A DNA stretch of 64,000 nucleotides, taken from contig JABZGR010000002.1 in NCBI GenBank assembly GCA_015259125.1, positions 124,001 to 188,000 on the forward strand, read 5' to 3'. The position numbers and the translations under genes were made by a program. The notes under the pieces are model-generated. The model was not told where the DNA came from. It saw nothing but the letters and a program-made list of their open reading frames with translations, and did no database searches. Shown here piece by piece: positions 9,159 through 18,253 of this stretch (its first letter is position 1; each line of letters opens with the position of its first letter). Origin of the DNA: Alloprevotella tannerae. GTDB taxonomy: Bacteria; Bacteroidota; Bacteroidia; Bacteroidales; Bacteroidaceae.

Positions 9159-9202
9159 CGGCGGGAAGTTGTCGACGCGACAACCTTCCGCCGCATTTTT
9201 AT
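9159..9202 (+). terminator. Rho-independent terminator after plsC
   Basis: Imperfect stem GCGGGAAGTTGTCG / CGACAACCTTCCGC with a three-base loop followed by ATTTTTATT, 54 bases past the stop. Confidence 0.75.
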
Positions 9203-9324
9203 TCCTCCCTTACTTTCCCTTCCGCCAGTCTCGGTAGCTTCAAACGCCGCACGGCTGGTTAGTAAATCGCAGTCGTGACCGATGAGAGTGGCGCTTTCTC
9301 GTTCTCCGGCTTGATCTCGTTTTC

Positions 9325-9408
9325 GTTTGGCGGCAGCAAACGATCGTATGGTGGCAGCAAACCATCGTTTGGCGGGAGCAAATGATTGTTTGGCGGGAGC
9401 AAACCATT
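9325..9408. repeat. Intergenic 4 x 21-bp array (array F, core GTTTG..CAAAC)
   Basis: Four units begin at 9325, 9346, 9367 and 9388, exactly 21 bases apart. Each reads close to GTTTGGCGGSAGCAAACSAT, with GTTTG and CAAAC arms able to pair within a unit. It occupies the 602-base gap between plsC and the DUF4230 operon; other than the plsC terminator and the promoter at 9695, nothing else is visible there. Confidence 0.85.
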
Positions 9409-9694
9409 CGGAGAAACGGTTTCGGCACTTAAAAATGAGAATGTTGGGCACTTTTGGCGCAGAGTTTGCCTCCGTTTTTCAAAGATGGAAAACGTAAGTT
9501 AATAGGAAAAGCAATAAACATGCGTGCGCCGGACTGACATCTTCAGCCGGGATCGTTCAGTTACGAGTGAGAAGCATCAGCAACCGGCGTCAAAAGGCGC
9601 AAACGATAGTACATAGGGCTGTCATAAGCAGCATTGCGCAAGTAAAAACAGAGAATAAATTTCAAGAATAAGAACAAAACTCGATGGCTTGTGC

Positions 9695-9702
9695 TATCTT
9701 TG
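9695..9702 (+). promoter_or_regulatory. -7 element TATCTTTG of the DUF4230 operon
   Basis: A perfect TAnnTTTG lies only 6 bases before the ATG at 9709. With a transcription start roughly 5-7 bases downstream, the mRNA would be leaderless or nearly so, and the GTG at 9691 cannot be the start. Confidence 0.6.
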
Positions 9703-9708
9703 CAAGAT

Positions 9709-10374
9709 ATGAACGATATGAAGTATTTGATATTAGCCTCCTGCGTCTTCCTTTTTGCGTGCAGCAAGTCAGGAAAAACAGACGAGGATAACAATAAGGT
9801 GAAGATAGATACGACGGCTACAATCGTCAACCAAATCGTGCGCTGTTCGCGCTTGTATACGACGGAGTACAAGATCCATAAGTTGGTCACTCACGCTGAT
9901 ACACGGCGCTTGGAGGGCAAGGTTCTTTCCGTTCCCGTCAGCTTGCCGCTTACCGTCGGCGATAGAAAGATCGCTATCCCCATCGACGTGACGGTTAAGG
10001 CCTACATAGATTTCTCTGATTTTAGTGCGGCGCGCATTCAGCGTAGCGAAAAGGGCATTGTCGTGACGCTACCCAATCCCAAAGTGATCGTATCCTCTTC
10101 CAAAATCGATGAAAAAGGCATCAGACAATATATAGATTTGACGCGCTCGCGCTATTCATCGGCCGAAGTGGTGGCCTTTGCCAAGCAAGGCGAAGATAGC
10201 ATTGTTAAACATTTGGATCAAACCGACATTTTGAAGTCGGCAGAGCGCTCTGCGGCGCAAGTATTGCTGCCTATGTTGCATCGAATGGGCTACGACGAGT
10301 CGCAAGTCGTAATCAGATTCGACAAAAATCCGACGCCCACAAATGTAGAAAGCCTAATCACGATAGAGCAATGA
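9709..10374 (+). CDS. DUF4230 family lipoprotein
   Basis: About 221 residues from ATG 9709 (ATG 9718 is an alternative; the promoter excludes anything upstream). The N-terminus LILASCVFLFACSKSG is a lipoprotein signal with a lipobox Cys. The body resembles the DUF4230 family found in pairs in Bacteroidetes: an early RLYTTEYKIHKLVTH, a beta-rich middle (IAIPIDVTVKAYIDFSDF) and a helical end with QVLLPMLHRMGYDESQVVIRF. Function unknown. It overlaps the next gene, a second DUF4230 protein, by 4 bases (ATGA), so the two are translationally coupled and may act together at the inner leaflet of the outer membrane and the inner membrane respectively. Confidence 0.8.
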   Translation: MNDMKYLILASCVFLFACSKSGKTDEDNNKVKIDTTATIVNQIVRCSRLYTTEYKIHKLVTHADTRRLEGKVLSVPVSLPLTVGDRKIAIPIDVTVKAYIDFSDFSAARIQRSEKGIVVTLPNPKVIVSSSKIDEKGIRQYIDLTRSRYSSAEVVAFAKQGEDSIVKHLDQTDILKSAERSAAQVLLPMLHRMGYDESQVVIRFDKNPTPTNVESLITIEQ

Positions 10375-11045
10375 AAGGAAGAGAAGATCAATCCAAGCGT
10401 TACCGCCTCAAAGCCCTCGCCAAGGTGGTATTTTATATCGTTGTGAAGTTTCGATACTTGTGGCTTATCTTGCTGGCCATTGTCATCGTAGCCCTATGTT
10501 TGCACCAGTGTCGCGACGAATGGCGGAGTGGGGAGGGGCTTCACGTGAGTTCCAACAAGCAAATCGACGTTTCGCCTGAAGAAATTCGCAAGATCAAAGA
10601 CATCGGTCAATGGGAGTTTCTCGCCATTCGGACGGAAGAGTTGGCCGAACTTGACGAAAAAGCGCTGCTTGGCGACAAACAGTTGGCCCAGATCTACACC
10701 GGTACGGTGCGTTTAGGCATTGATATGAAAAAAGCGCCCGATGATTGGTTTACAGCCAAAGGCGATACGGCCGTTTTGTATCTGCCCACCGTCGGACTCT
10801 TAGATAAAAACTTTATAGATGAGGCGCAAACGAAGGCTTTTTACGAGAAAGGCACGTGGCGCGCGGAGGACAAAAATAAATTGTACGCCTTGGCCTATCG
10901 AAAGATGATGGCGCGCTGCTTGACGGTCGACAATCTTAGGGCCGCACGCCAACAAGCTACGGCACAATTCAGTCAGATCTTCTTTGCTTTCGGATATAAA
11001 TACGTCATTATTAATTATGGATCGACTACACAAAACGTTAAATAG
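10371..11045 (+). CDS. DUF4230 family protein with N-terminal membrane anchor
   Basis: A 224-residue protein with a charged N-terminus, one transmembrane helix (LWLILLAIVIVALCL, about residues 35-50) and a DUF4230 domain: QWEFLAIRTEELAE, IYTGTVRLGIDMKKAP, DTAVLYLPTVGLLDKNFID, and the ending FSQIFFAFGYKYVIINYG. Its partner upstream is a lipoprotein of the same family, and the clostripain-like gene begins inside its last 29 bases, so three genes form a tightly overlapping operon. The family's role is unknown to me. Confidence 0.8.
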   Translation: MKGREDQSKRYRLKALAKVVFYIVVKFRYLWLILLAIVIVALCLHQCRDEWRSGEGLHVSSNKQIDVSPEEIRKIKDIGQWEFLAIRTEELAELDEKALLGDKQLAQIYTGTVRLGIDMKKAPDDWFTAKGDTAVLYLPTVGLLDKNFIDEAQTKAFYEKGTWRAEDKNKLYALAYRKMMARCLTVDNLRAARQQATAQFSQIFFAFGYKYVIINYGSTTQNVK

Positions 11046-12327
11046 ATTATTTCTTTTCGGTGCGCTCTGCTGCCTGACTATCGCGCTCTCCGGTTGCGCG
11101 AAAGAGGACGTGCCACCCAATGGCTTTGGAAAATATGCGAGCAATCCGGGGCGGCGAACGGTCCTTGTTTATCAAGCAGCGCAAAATTCTTTGGGAAAGA
11201 AAGGCTATAATCGCTTAGATTCCCTTGAACTCGCAGAAGGTGTCCGATACTTAAAAGATGAGGATCGGCTTCTCTTGTTTGTGGACGATATGCGCGCACC
11301 TCGCATTTATTTCTTTTCAAAAGAATACGATGCGCCGCTGCTTGTGCGCCAATGGGAAAAGGATGCCAACTCGGCTGATCCTAAAACGCTACAAGACGTC
11401 CTGCGTTGGGTTAAAGAGAAATGTCCTGCCGAAGAATATGGTTTGGTGCTGTGGTCGCACGCTGATGGCTGGCTGCCCTCAACGAACAAAGATTATCACC
11501 CACGGAGTTTTGGCATAGACGTAGGGCCTTCAGGCAACGCTTGGATGGATGTTGATGCTTCCGGACGTCTGGGTTCTCAAACGGATATTCCTGATTTGGC
11601 AACGGCGATTCAGCAGAGCGGTGTCCATTTGCGCTTTATCCTCTTTGATGCCTGCTTGATGCAGACTTTGGAGGTGGCCTATGATTTGCGCCACGTTGCA
11701 GATTATCTCATTGGTTCGCCCATTGCCATTCACGCGGCGGGCGCTAATTATACGCACCAATTGGAAAATGGTTTGTTTGCGGCTGATCCAAAACAGATCG
11801 CCGTCACGTATTATGACGATGTAGTCGACCCTAAACAGCAAGATACGTATGGCGATTTCGGCATCGTGCTATCCGTAATCGATACGAAGCACTTGGAATC
11901 TTTGGCGGCCACGATCAAAAATGCTTTGCCCCGATCGGCATTCAACGCTGGACCGCGTTTTTCGCCCGATATGACGGGCGTCACGCCCTATCATTATTAT
12001 TCGCCATCCAACTACTATCGCCCGCATTATTATGATGCTTTGGACGCTTTGCATCATTTGCTTTCGCCGGCCGACTATGCGGCTGTGCGTTTACAAATGC
12101 AGAAAGCTATTCCTTTTACTTTCTATTCGCCGCGCTTTTGGATTGGTCCTTCCAGCGTAGACTTTCAAGAATTAAATTCGCCTACGCTTTGCGGAACTTC
12201 TATGTTTATACCTCAGCAGATCTATTCTGATAAGGCCTCCTTGGCAAAGCATCATGGCGATTTGAATGCTGCTTTCCGGAAAACAGAATGGTATAAAGCC
12301 GCAGGTTGGGCGCAGACGGGCTGGTAG
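11017..12327 (+). CDS. Clostripain-like (C11) cysteine peptidase lipoprotein
   Basis: ATG 11017 is chosen because it begins a lipoprotein signal (FLFGALCCLTIALSGC); it lies inside the previous gene. About 436 residues. Peptidase family C11 landmarks: RTVLVYQAAQNSLG at the start of the caspase-like fold, YGLVLWSHADGW with the catalytic His and FILFDACLMQ with the catalytic Cys, followed by YLIGSPIAIHAAGANY. C11 enzymes cleave after Arg or Lys, often in secreted protein processing. Being lipid-anchored, it likely acts at the cell envelope. Nearest relatives are the Bacteroidetes clostripain-related lipoproteins of unknown substrate. Confidence 0.88.
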   Translation: MDRLHKTLNRLFLFGALCCLTIALSGCAKEDVPPNGFGKYASNPGRRTVLVYQAAQNSLGKKGYNRLDSLELAEGVRYLKDEDRLLLFVDDMRAPRIYFFSKEYDAPLLVRQWEKDANSADPKTLQDVLRWVKEKCPAEEYGLVLWSHADGWLPSTNKDYHPRSFGIDVGPSGNAWMDVDASGRLGSQTDIPDLATAIQQSGVHLRFILFDACLMQTLEVAYDLRHVADYLIGSPIAIHAAGANYTHQLENGLFAADPKQIAVTYYDDVVDPKQQDTYGDFGIVLSVIDTKHLESLAATIKNALPRSAFNAGPRFSPDMTGVTPYHYYSPSNYYRPHYYDALDALHHLLSPADYAAVRLQMQKAIPFTFYSPRFWIGPSSVDFQELNSPTLCGTSMFIPQQIYSDKASLAKHHGDLNAAFRKTEWYKAAGWAQTGW

Positions 12328-12352
12328 GGCTTTTAGTAACGAATTTCTTGAT

Positions 12353-12384
12353 GAGGTTTGCAGGCAATGCGCTTTGCAAACCTC
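12353..12384 (+). terminator. Hairpin after the C11 peptidase gene
   Basis: Stem GAGGTTTGCA / TGCAAACCTC with a 12-base loop, followed by TATATTATATATAAT instead of a T-run. A weak terminator candidate 25 bases past the stop. The rest of the gap 12385-12567 shows nothing I can name. Confidence 0.5.
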
Positions 12385-12567
12385 TATATTATATATAATG
12401 TATAGCCAATGTGGATTGAAGAGCTGATTTTTCTATTCAAGGTGTAGTTGAATGCGGTTGGACTTGCTACTTTTTCCGTTGATCTTGATGCGCAATGGGC
12501 AATAAGTGGTCGCAAAACCTTGTCGTTTTGGGTGATGAGAAAGAGCTGCGACGCAACGATGGCTTAC

Positions 12568-12609
12568 AAAAAAGTCGTGCCAACAACCGCAAGGCGGCCT
12601 TGACACGAC
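12568..12609 (-). terminator. Rho-independent terminator of dapF-dapL operon
   Basis: On the minus strand GTCGTGTCAA ... TTGGCACGAC followed by TTTTTTGT, 28 bases past the dapL stop. Confidence 0.8.
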
Positions 12610-12637
12610 TTCGCATTACTTATTTAACACCTACGCG

Positions 12638-13858
12638 TTATTTCTTCAAGCGGCGCATCGCCTCAACGCAATCTTCGCGCGTACCGAAGGCTGTTAAGCG
12701 AATATAACCTTCGCCCGACGGACCGAAACCTACGCCCGGCGTGCTCACCAAAGCGTAATCGTTGAGCAGCATTTCCCAGCAATCCCAACTTTTCATCCCC
12801 TCCGGTGTCTTAAACCAAATGTATGGTGCGTCCGTGCCGCCATATACTTTTAAGCCGGTAGCCATTAGCGTTTCGCGCATTATGCGTGCGTTCTCCAAGT
12901 AGAAGTCTACCACTTCCTTTACTTGGCGCTTGCCTTCTTCTGTATAGATTGCCGCAGCCGCGCGCTGTACGATGTAGGGCGTGCCGTTGAATTTCGTGCA
13001 CTGGCGTCGATTCCACAGCGGATTCAAGTGGACGCGCGTTCCGTCAGCTCCGCGAGCGGTTACTTCTTTCGGCACTATCGTGAAGCCGCAGCGCAAACCT
13101 GTGAAACCGGCTGTCTTTGAATAGCTATGAAACTCCACAGCGCACTCTTTAGCACCCTCAATTTCGTAAATAGAGTGCGGAACGTCTTCGTTACGAATGA
13201 ATGTAGCGTAAGCCGCATCGTAAAGAATCAAAGCCCCCGTTTGTAAAGCGTAGTCCACCCACTTCTTCAGTTGCGCCCGCGTCAAAACTGTTCCCGTCGG
13301 GTTATTAGGATAGCAAAGGTAGATCATATCTACCGGCTTCGAGGGTAGTTCGGGGATAAAGTCGTTCTCTTCCGAGCAAGCGCAATACGTGATTTTGCTC
13401 CACAAACCATTGTTAAAGTCGCCGGCACGTCCCGCCATGACGTTCGAATCAATGTAAACGGGATAAATCGGGTCCGTTACGCAGATCGTGTTGTCCCGAC
13501 CCAGAATGTCGCCGAAGTTACCTGTATCGCTTTTTGCCCCATCATTGACAAATACCTCGTCGGCTGAAAGCGCAATGCCGCGCGGTTCAAACACATTCGC
13601 TACGATAGCCGAGCGCAAAAACTCATAACCCTGCTCAGGGCCATAGCCTCTGAAGGTCTCCGCGTGGGCCATTTCATCGACGGCTTTGTGCAGTGCGTCA
13701 ATAACGGCCGGTACGAGCGGACGCGTTACGTCGCCGATGCCAAGGCGTATGATCGGCGCATCAGGATGTGCCGTTTTATAAGCCTCTACGCGGTGTGCGA
13801 TGTCCGCGAAGAGGTAATTCTTTTGCAGTTTCAGAAAGTTGTCGTTTATAAAAGCCAT
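12638..13858 (-). CDS. dapL: LL-diaminopimelate aminotransferase
   Basis: A 406-residue PLP-dependent class I/II aminotransferase that converts tetrahydrodipicolinate directly to LL-diaminopimelate. The N-terminal RLGIGDVTRPL, AETFRGYGPEQGYEFL, the PLP region YLCYPNNPTGTVL, and SYSKTAGFTGLRCGF with the Schiff-base Lys are typical of DapL. It follows dapF by 71 bases on the same strand, so one unit covers the last two steps before meso-diaminopimelate, feeding both peptidoglycan and lysine. Length matches the family. Confidence 0.95.
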   Translation of the reverse strand: MAFINDNFLKLQKNYLFADIAHRVEAYKTAHPDAPIIRLGIGDVTRPLVPAVIDALHKAVDEMAHAETFRGYGPEQGYEFLRSAIVANVFEPRGIALSADEVFVNDGAKSDTGNFGDILGRDNTICVTDPIYPVYIDSNVMAGRAGDFNNGLWSKITYCACSEENDFIPELPSKPVDMIYLCYPNNPTGTVLTRAQLKKWVDYALQTGALILYDAAYATFIRNEDVPHSIYEIEGAKECAVEFHSYSKTAGFTGLRCGFTIVPKEVTARGADGTRVHLNPLWNRRQCTKFNGTPYIVQRAAAAIYTEEGKRQVKEVVDFYLENARIMRETLMATGLKVYGGTDAPYIWFKTPEGMKSWDCWEMLLNDYALVSTPGVGFGPSGEGYIRLTAFGTREDCVEAMRRLKK

Positions 13859-13929
13859 ATTCTAAGAGTTTAAGGGGGCAAATTAGAGGCCCTTGTTGTT
13901 ATATGACGCGCCGTCGTGCCTCGTTTTTT

Positions 13930-14784
13930 TTATTCTTCAGGCAATTCGATCGTGCCGGTAAACACGGTGGTGGCCGGCCCGGTCATATAAATATGATTAT
14001 CATTCTCATTCCAAACGATGGTCAGTTGGCCGCCATCCATCACGATCGTAGATGTGCGTCCCGCGCGCCCTGTCAGCGCTGCCGCTACGGCCGTGGCGCA
14101 AGCCCCCGTCCCGCAAGCCATCGTGATGCCCGAGCCGCGCTCCCAGACGCGCATACGTATGCTTCCGTCGGGCCGTATTTCGGCAAACTCGATGTTGCAA
14201 CGTTCGGGGAAAATCTTGGCTTGCTCGAGACGAACGCCATTCGTTTGCACATCATATTCTTCTACGCCGTTGATGAAGTTGATAAAATGCGGATTTCCCA
14301 TCGAAACAAAAGTGCCTCGATAGTTCGTATGACCGATCGTCACTTCACCATCTTTCATACTCCCATCGGGTGTAGCCAACTGATGCTTGTCGGCCAGAAT
14401 CGGCTCTCCCATGTCCACGGTCACTTCGACTACTTTATTGTCGGCGTCAGTCGTCATATGGAGTAGTTTCGTGCCGGAAAGTGTGTCGATGGGCAATTCT
14501 TTTTCCGACGTGATCCCATTATCGTAGAGATACTTGCCCACGCAGCGAATGCCGTTGCCACACATTTTTCCTTCCGAACCGTCATTGTTGAAGATGCGCA
14601 TCGTAAAGTGGCCGCTTTCGTTTTTACCGATGAGTATAATGCCGTCGCCGCCGATGCCTTTGTGCCGATCGCTCCAAGCTATGGCAAGCTTTTCGGGGTT
14701 GGCTATTGGGAAGCGCATGGTGTCGATGTAGATATAATCGTTTCCGGCGCCATGCATTTTTGTAAATTCTATTCTTTGAGCCAT
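13930..14784 (-). CDS. dapF: Diaminopimelate epimerase
   Basis: A 284-residue epimerase interconverting LL- and meso-diaminopimelate without cofactor. KMHGAGNDYIYID opens the fold; KMCGNGIRC carries the first catalytic Cys near residue 73 and MACGTGACATA the second near residue 223; SMGNPHFI is also conserved. It is the first gene of the dapF-dapL operon, with a promoter-like TAACTTCG 38 bases upstream. Cytoplasmic. Confidence 0.96.
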   Translation of the reverse strand: MAQRIEFTKMHGAGNDYIYIDTMRFPIANPEKLAIAWSDRHKGIGGDGIILIGKNESGHFTMRIFNNDGSEGKMCGNGIRCVGKYLYDNGITSEKELPIDTLSGTKLLHMTTDADNKVVEVTVDMGEPILADKHQLATPDGSMKDGEVTIGHTNYRGTFVSMGNPHFINFINGVEEYDVQTNGVRLEQAKIFPERCNIEFAEIRPDGSIRMRVWERGSGITMACGTGACATAVAAALTGRAGRTSTIVMDGGQLTIVWNENDNHIYMTGPATTVFTGTIELPEE

Positions 14785-14821
14785 TTTTATGGTAATACTG
14801 TATTTGTTCGTCTTATAGCTG

Positions 14822-14829
14822 CGAAGTTA
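14822..14829 (-). promoter_or_regulatory. Putative -7 element TAACTTCG of dapF-dapL
   Basis: Minus-strand TAACTTCG followed by GC, 38 bases before the dapF ATG; same variant as at 4775, 4890 and 52468. Confidence 0.5.
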
Positions 14830-15149
14830 CGATAAAGCCTGAAAAAAGGCAAGCAAAGCGGGGAAAACAATGCACTAATGAAAAAATGCTGACCTCGTTT
14901 TTCTGCGCCGCTTGGTCCGTATGAAGTTGTGTGGCCCTTGCTTTTTCGCTTCACGCAGACTACTGATTTGAAGTCGACGTGCCGCCATCATATGCTACTC
15001 GCGCCGCCGCGGCAGCAGAGCGTAGACTGTTAGTTGACCGAAGTCACCTCTTTTTGCCTGCTGTTGGAAAAAGCTACTTACTTGTGCTTCCAAATTTTCG
15101 ATCATGTATGAAAGGAAAGGCTGCAACGCACAACTATTTTGTTTGCGCT

Positions 15150-15237
15150 CGTGAGCGTAAACCTCTGCGCTCACGAGATGAAACCTTTTTTCTCACGAGA
15201 TGAAGCCTTTTTCATCGTGAGAAAAAACCAAGAAATT
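15150..15237. repeat. Intergenic 4 x 22-bp array (array B, core TCRYGA)
   Basis: CGTGAG/CACGAG hexamers at 15150, 15172, 15194 and 15216, exactly 22 bases apart, with CCTTTTT blocks as in array A. The 625-base gap 14785-15409 otherwise holds the dapF promoter; no gene is convincing in it. Confidence 0.85.
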
Positions 15238-15409
15238 CGGTTGCCCGCGCTCGTGATTGAGCTTGGATTGAAAGTTGGCGAACTGATTTTCTGTTGATTA
15301 GGCGCTGGAATGATGGGGCGATGAGTCGCCGCAAGAAAACGTGCCGCGATGGCGTCTGCTTATGGCTGCCGGCTTTGTCTTTTCAGCCACCTCCGCGCTG
15401 CCGTTAGCC

Positions 15410-15973
15410 TTAGTCGCCCAGATCCATTTGATCCTCGCCGGTCGTATCTTGCGCGCTGATGGGCGTAATCTTCGCATTGCCGCCCTGCAGAGGGATTTCA
15501 AGCGTGAAGGCCGGGCCGTCGCCGTCTAAACCGGCTGTTCCGATCTGCGCTCCGAGCATCACTACGGTGCTGATTTTCTGAGTTGGGTCGTAGCCCATAC
15601 CTTGTAATACTAAATTGGCCTTCTCTTGGTCGCTCAAATAGCTGTCGAAGTCGGCCTTGGTAAAGAGGTGCGAGTAAACTTCTTGACCATCGCACGTGAG
15701 GCGTACTTCTACGGTGTTGTCATAATATACTTGTCCTGATTCGTCCTTGACGGTCGGCAGGGTGCGGTTAGCTTCGCGCTTGATGGATAGCACGTAAGTG
15801 TGGCCGCCGGCCTTAAACGTTTCTGTGCGTTCTAAGGGTGAGGACGATTCTTTGGGTCCTGTGGCGTTTACTGCCGTGGAGTCTTGGGTCGTGGCTTCGT
15901 TTTTTGTCTTGCTATGGCAGCTGTAGAGCGATAGAAGCAGGAGCAGCATGCTATATCCAAAAGCTTTTTTCAT
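15410..15973 (-). CDS. Small lipoprotein, DUF4738-like
   Basis: A 187-residue protein with a lipoprotein signal (MLLLLLSLYSCHSK; lipobox Cys near residue 19), a low-complexity Ser/Thr/Glu linker to about residue 50, and a single beta-rich domain (ETFKAGGHTYVLSIKRE, YYDNTVEVRLTC, GLDGDGPAFTLEIPL). It resembles the Bacteroidetes DUF4738 family, an assignment I hold loosely. No function is known to me. It stands alone on the minus strand between glmS and the dap operon; the glmS terminator separates it from glmS, so it likely has its own promoter in 15974-16030, which I could not pinpoint. Confidence 0.72.
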   Translation of the reverse strand: MKKAFGYSMLLLLLSLYSCHSKTKNEATTQDSTAVNATGPKESSSPLERTETFKAGGHTYVLSIKREANRTLPTVKDESGQVYYDNTVEVRLTCDGQEVYSHLFTKADFDSYLSDQEKANLVLQGMGYDPTQKISTVVMLGAQIGTAGLDGDGPAFTLEIPLQGGNAKITPISAQDTTGEDQMDLGD

Positions 15974-16031
15974 GTCGTTGTTTTGAAAAAGGGTTATTGT
16001 CTGGTGATTTATCGCGCCGCGGCTTGATTAA

Positions 16032-16079
16032 ATCAAAAAAAACGCCTCTTTCCGGTGTGAAAAATAGCGGAAAGAGGCG
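16032..16079 (-). terminator. Rho-independent terminator of glmS
   Basis: Perfect 12-bp stem CGCCTCTTTCCG / CGGAAAGAGGCG (16043-16079) 7 bases past the glmS stop, followed on the minus strand by an eight-base T-run. Confidence 0.92.
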
Positions 16080-16086
16080 CTTGATA

Positions 16087-17952
16087 TTATTCTACTGTCA
16101 CGCTCTTCGCGAGGTTGCGCGGCATGTCAACGTCTAAGCCTTTTACTACGGCGACGTGGTAGGCCAAGAGTTGGAGTGGGATGACCGTGAGCAGGGGTAC
16201 GAGCATCTCGGGTACGTCAGGAATCTCAACTACCTCGTCGGCAATTTTGCGAATCTCTTCATCGCCCTCCGTGACAACGGCCATAATGCGTCCGTCGCGC
16301 GACTTCACCTCGACCATATTGCTGATGATTTTGCGATATAATTGATGGTGGGTGGCGATAAATACGATGGGCATATCTTTATCTACCAAGGCGATGGGCC
16401 CATGCTTCATCTCGGCGGCCGGATATCCTTCGGCGTGGATGTAAGAAATCTCCTTGAGCTTCAAAGCGCCCTCCAAAGCTACGGGATGATTGAAGCCGCG
16501 GCCCAGATAGAGGAAGTTTTGCGCATAAGTAAAAGTCTTTGAGTACTCTTTGATTTGCTTGTCGAGCTCCAATACTTGACGCATTTTTTGCGGAATGTGA
16601 GCGAGTTCGCGCACAGCCTCATGATATTCGTCGTCAGGCAGTGTGCCGACTGCGTGACCCAGCGCCAAGGCAAGCATCGTGAGGACGGTGACTTGTCCGG
16701 TAAAGGCTTTCGTGCTGGCTACACCAATCTCCGGCCCCACGTGGGTGTAGATGCCGGTGTCAGTCTCGCGTGCAATGGATGAACCGACGGCGTTGACGAT
16801 ACCCATCACGAGTGCGCCGTGCTGTTTCGCTAACTGGATGGCGGCTAATGTGTCGGCCGTCTCGCCGCTCTGGCTGATGGCGATAATCACGTCGTCTTTG
16901 CTGATCACGGGGTCGCGATAGCGGAATTCGCTGGCGTATTCTACCTCGACGCGGATGCGGCAAGTTTTCTCAATGAGCTGTTTGCCGATGAGTCCGGCGT
17001 GCCAACTCGTGCCGCAAGCAACGATGATGATGTGCTTGGCAGAGATGAGGCGCTCTTTATAGTCTTCTACGGCCGACAGCACAATCTTGTTGAGTTCGGG
17101 GCGTGTGTTGTCGATCGTCAAACGCCCGCTGAGGCAGTCTTGTAAGCACTGCGGCTGATCGTAGATTTCCTTCAACATAAAATGGGGGAAACCGCCTTTG
17201 CTCAACTTGGAGATGTCCATATCTACTTCCTTGATGTCGACTTCTACGTCTTGGGCTTCAAGGTTTACAATGTGGAGGGGCTGACCCGGCCTTATGTCTG
17301 CGATTTGCCCGTCGTCAAGATAAACGACTTGCTTCGTGTATTCTACAATCGGCGTAGCGTCGCTGGCGATGAAATATTCTGCTTCGTCTTGGCCCATGCC
17401 GACAACTAACGGGCTGGATTGGCGTGCTGCTACAATGTGTTCGGGATGATTGCGGTCGATTACCGCGATAGCGTAAGCGCCAACGACCTTCCGAAGCGCA
17501 CGACGCACGGCTTCAAGAAGATCTTCGGGCGTTTTTTTGTAATAAAAGTCGATCAGCTGAACTAATACTTCAGTGTCTGTCGTACTTTTGAACGAATATC
17601 CTTTTCCGCTGAGTTGCTCTGCGAGATAAGAAAAGTTTTCTATGATGCCATTGTGGATAATGGCTAAATTGCCATCTTGAGAAACGTGTGGATGTGCATT
17701 GAGCGAGGACGGCTCACCGTGGGTGGCCCAGCGAGTATGTGCTATGCCGATGTGGCCTTGTACATTCTTGTCCTTACAAAGCTCTTCTAAGTTTGAAACT
17801 TTCCCCTTCGTCTTGTAAATATTCAGCTCTCCGGCATTTGGCAAAAGCGCTACGCCGGCACTATCATAACCACGGTATTCTAGTCTTTTCAGTCCTTTGA
17901 TGAGAATAGGAAAAGCTTGTCCTTTCCCAATATAACCAACTATTCCACACAT
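16087..17952 (-). CDS. glmS: Glutamine--fructose-6-phosphate aminotransferase (isomerising)
   Basis: A 621-residue enzyme making glucosamine-6-phosphate for peptidoglycan and lipopolysaccharide. The N-terminal MCGIVGYIG supplies the nucleophilic Cys2 of the glutaminase domain, with RWATHGEPS and HNGIIENF; two SIS domains follow (VACGTSWHAG, ISQSGETADTL, YLGRGFNHPVALEGALKLKE), and the C-terminus ends in the canonical PRNLAKSVTVE. Full length. It is a single-gene unit with its own promoter and terminator. No glmS ribozyme is recognisable in the 5' region. Confidence 0.97.
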   Translation of the reverse strand: MCGIVGYIGKGQAFPILIKGLKRLEYRGYDSAGVALLPNAGELNIYKTKGKVSNLEELCKDKNVQGHIGIAHTRWATHGEPSSLNAHPHVSQDGNLAIIHNGIIENFSYLAEQLSGKGYSFKSTTDTEVLVQLIDFYYKKTPEDLLEAVRRALRKVVGAYAIAVIDRNHPEHIVAARQSSPLVVGMGQDEAEYFIASDATPIVEYTKQVVYLDDGQIADIRPGQPLHIVNLEAQDVEVDIKEVDMDISKLSKGGFPHFMLKEIYDQPQCLQDCLSGRLTIDNTRPELNKIVLSAVEDYKERLISAKHIIIVACGTSWHAGLIGKQLIEKTCRIRVEVEYASEFRYRDPVISKDDVIIAISQSGETADTLAAIQLAKQHGALVMGIVNAVGSSIARETDTGIYTHVGPEIGVASTKAFTGQVTVLTMLALALGHAVGTLPDDEYHEAVRELAHIPQKMRQVLELDKQIKEYSKTFTYAQNFLYLGRGFNHPVALEGALKLKEISYIHAEGYPAAEMKHGPIALVDKDMPIVFIATHHQLYRKIISNMVEVKSRDGRIMAVVTEGDEEIRKIADEVVEIPDVPEMLVPLLTVIPLQLLAYHVAVVKGLDVDMPRNLAKSVTVE

Positions 17953-17995
17953 ATGTTCTTACGTTTTGTATTGATTGCTGTGGCAATACAGCCCA

Positions 17996-18003
17996 CAAAT
18001 TTA
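17996..18003 (-). promoter_or_regulatory. -7 element TAAATTTG of glmS
   Basis: Minus-strand TAAATTTG, 44 bases before the ATG, fits TAnnTTTG. The leader includes a GTATTG...CAAT(CA)ATAC inverted repeat between box and start. The rest of the gap to 18253 holds only the + strand element at 18173. Confidence 0.55.
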
Positions 18004-18172
18004 CGCATAAAAACTATAATTAGCCGTGTTTTTTTAGTGAAACCTCTCAACAAAATGAAGATAAACGGTCGCTAGAAGCCTGATGTGCACTTAATAAAAT
18101 GGAAACGACGGCCTACAAGCTAAAAAAGACTAAAGCTATGATTGGTCTTGCGCTCTTCTATGCTTATTTTGT

Positions 18173-18180
18173 TAATTTTG
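18173..18180 (+). promoter_or_regulatory. -7 element TAATTTTG for the membrane paralogue pair
   Basis: TAATTTTG matches TAnnTTTG 74 bases before the ATG at 18254; no good TTTG -33 box. Confidence 0.45.
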
Positions 18181-18253
18181 GCCCTCGATAATCGGCCGCC
18201 TATTTTGATTTGGCGTGCCCCAACTTTTGATAAACAAAATAAATATCTTAATT

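Noticed and set aside
16087..18003. glmS ribozyme upstream of glmS
   Set aside because: The leader is only about 40 bases and lacks any ribozyme-like core; this ribozyme class is known from Gram-positive bacteria.
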